Shown: in pieces, positions 62,972 through 64,000 of the stretch
Layout: the number at the start of each line of letters is the position of its first letter
Numbering within the stretch: position 1 is the stretch's first letter
From: Undaria pinnatifida
Taxonomy: Eukaryota > Sar > Phaeophyceae > Laminariales > Alariaceae
Length of the DNA: 64,000 bases
Direction: 5' to 3'
Assembly (NCBI GenBank): GCA_012845835.1
Contig: JABAKD010000011.1
Coordinates: 2,016,001-2,080,000 of the forward strand
Translations under genes and position numbers: made by a program
Notes under the pieces: model-generated
The model's database searches: none
Seen by the model: the letters and a program-made list of their open reading frames with translations, nothing else
Told to the model about the DNA's origin: nothing

Positions 62972-63699
62972 GTGAGACCAGGGTGGGAGATGGGCGCCGC
63001 TGTTGTGTAGGTTGGGGCGTTTTTGCGTGTCCCATACGTGGAAGCGGCGTGTATTGTTTGTCGTGTGACCACGTCTCAACTAGCGTGTTGAGTACGGGTA
63101 TGATGGAGTGCTGTTGGTCAAGTGGGCAAGGTATTGTGAGAAGAAGTTCGGCTTGGGTCGAGTGCTGATGTATATTACATACTTCGTATAATACATCGAC
63201 GAGGACGTATTTTATTGCAGCCTCCATCGTGATGACGTTAATTTAGCAACTCCCTTCGAAACTCCATGTCCCTGCTTCGCTCCCTACAGTCACAAAAGCG
63301 CATCGTCTTTCGCCAACAACCGTAGTGTCGGCTAATCTCCCAGGGCAATCGCAGGCAATTTCCGACGAAAAAATATTGGTGGGCGATAATCTGAGTTCGC
63401 CAAGTTGGCTTCCCCCCCGCAGTTTGACCGTAAAAAACGGATTTTTGTTAGTTTTCACAGCGGCTTGAGCCTTACATCCTTGTGCTTTAAACTGGGAGTC
63501 GGGCATGTAGAGGCACCAGTAGGGCTTCCCACGTGACCTTGCTTGTTGTCCTGACCCGACGCCATTTTTAATGTATTAAAACGGGCTGGACGCGATGAAA
63601 TACGCGATTTTTGCTTCAGTCCAGACCTGGGAACGCGGCTTCGTTTTTACATTCAAGCCGATCAATAGTTTGCTTTCGTATGAAACCCATCGCACCCAG
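62972..63699 (+). other. Gene B intron
   Basis: No repeat family recognised. The minus-strand frame 63506-63243 has no supporting resemblance. Confidence 0.5.
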
Positions 63700-63809
63700 G
63701 CCGAGCGAGCAGGGAAGGACGACCTGGAGGAGGAGACCTTGCGCCTGCGGGCGGAGCTTCTCAGACAACAGCGAAGCTACTGGCAGGCCACGGCAACTCT
63801 CAACAACAG
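63700..63809 (+). CDS. Large coiled-coil protein, gene B exon 13 (gene continues past the window)
   Basis: Thirty-six codons plus two bases (phase 2): AERAGKDDLEEETLRLRAEL, LRQQRSYWQATATLNN. Acceptor CATCGCACCCAG, donor AACAG|GTACGC. No stop codon has been met, so the C-terminus, where CEP290 would show its conserved FFEEIEDLK-type block, lies to the right. Confidence 0.65.
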
Positions 63810-64000
63810 GTACGCTTATTGTTGGTCTCCTCAAGTTCCTCCCTCACGTGTCCCGACAATTCTGTGAGACGATGCGATAGGAAACCTTGTGACCTTTAGC
63901 ATGTGCATGCGAACGGCTTGTGGTATCTACCTGATTGTGTTTCCTAAAATAAACAGCAATGCATTACTCCACGCCATTATTACATTGTTACCCTAGTGTT
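63810..64000 (+). other. Gene B intron, start only
   Basis: No exon is visible before the window ends. Confidence 0.4.

Overview
This is nuclear DNA from a eukaryote with a large, repeat-laden genome. Coding sequence sits in short exons bounded by GT/AG splice sites with long pyrimidine-rich acceptors, and there are no operons, ribosome binding sites or compact gene runs. A brown alga or related stramenopile is my best guess, based on GC-rich alanine/arginine/glycine-heavy exons, long introns, many GTAC-rich repeats and a probable cilium/centrosome-type coiled-coil gene. That assignment is inference only.

Two plus-strand genes can be supported. Gene A (about 3.9-29.2 kb) is the 3' two-thirds of a Gfo/Idh/MocA oxidoreductase resembling inositol 2-dehydrogenase. 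I assembled it from six short exons (3945-4048, 11771-11894, 12935-13015, 13947-14096, 25899-26021, 28976-29152). All splice phases agree, and the joined protein runs about 252 residues from the EKP motif to a stop codon. The first part (Rossmann fold) lies left of the window. Its introns reach 7.7 and 11.8 kb and are full of mobile elements. The fourth exon has two extra partial copies in tandem, one of them frameshifted.

Gene B (about 45.1 kb to beyond the right edge) is a very large coiled-coil protein. Thirteen phase-compatible exons give about 2,190 residues in the window and no stop. Several stretches line up in order with CEP290, a ciliary transition-zone protein, but this is only a candidate identity.

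The rest is repeats. (1) A non-LTR retrotransposon family, with reverse transcriptase fragments at 4.7-5.5, 35.8-38.3, 38.3-39.3 and 39.8-40.4 kb, ends in a poly(C) tract instead of poly(A). Shorter elements at 7.7, 11.2, 12.1, 13.0, 13.2 and 32.7 kb share this tail. (2) A 1,716 bp hAT-type element at 27019-28734 has an exact 8 bp target duplication and sits inside the last intron of gene A. (3) A tRNA-derived SINE family (20.5 and 45.0 kb) carries an internal GTT tract, which appears to have grown into a 470 bp microsatellite at 18.9-19.3 kb. (4) A dispersed family of about 250 bp is present in at least a dozen copies. (5) There is a miniature LTR-type element (22.3-22.7 kb), a 185 bp-arm palindrome inside a second hAT-like element (49.3-50.8 kb), and many minisatellites. 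The 30-45 kb interval between the genes holds no gene I could recognise.
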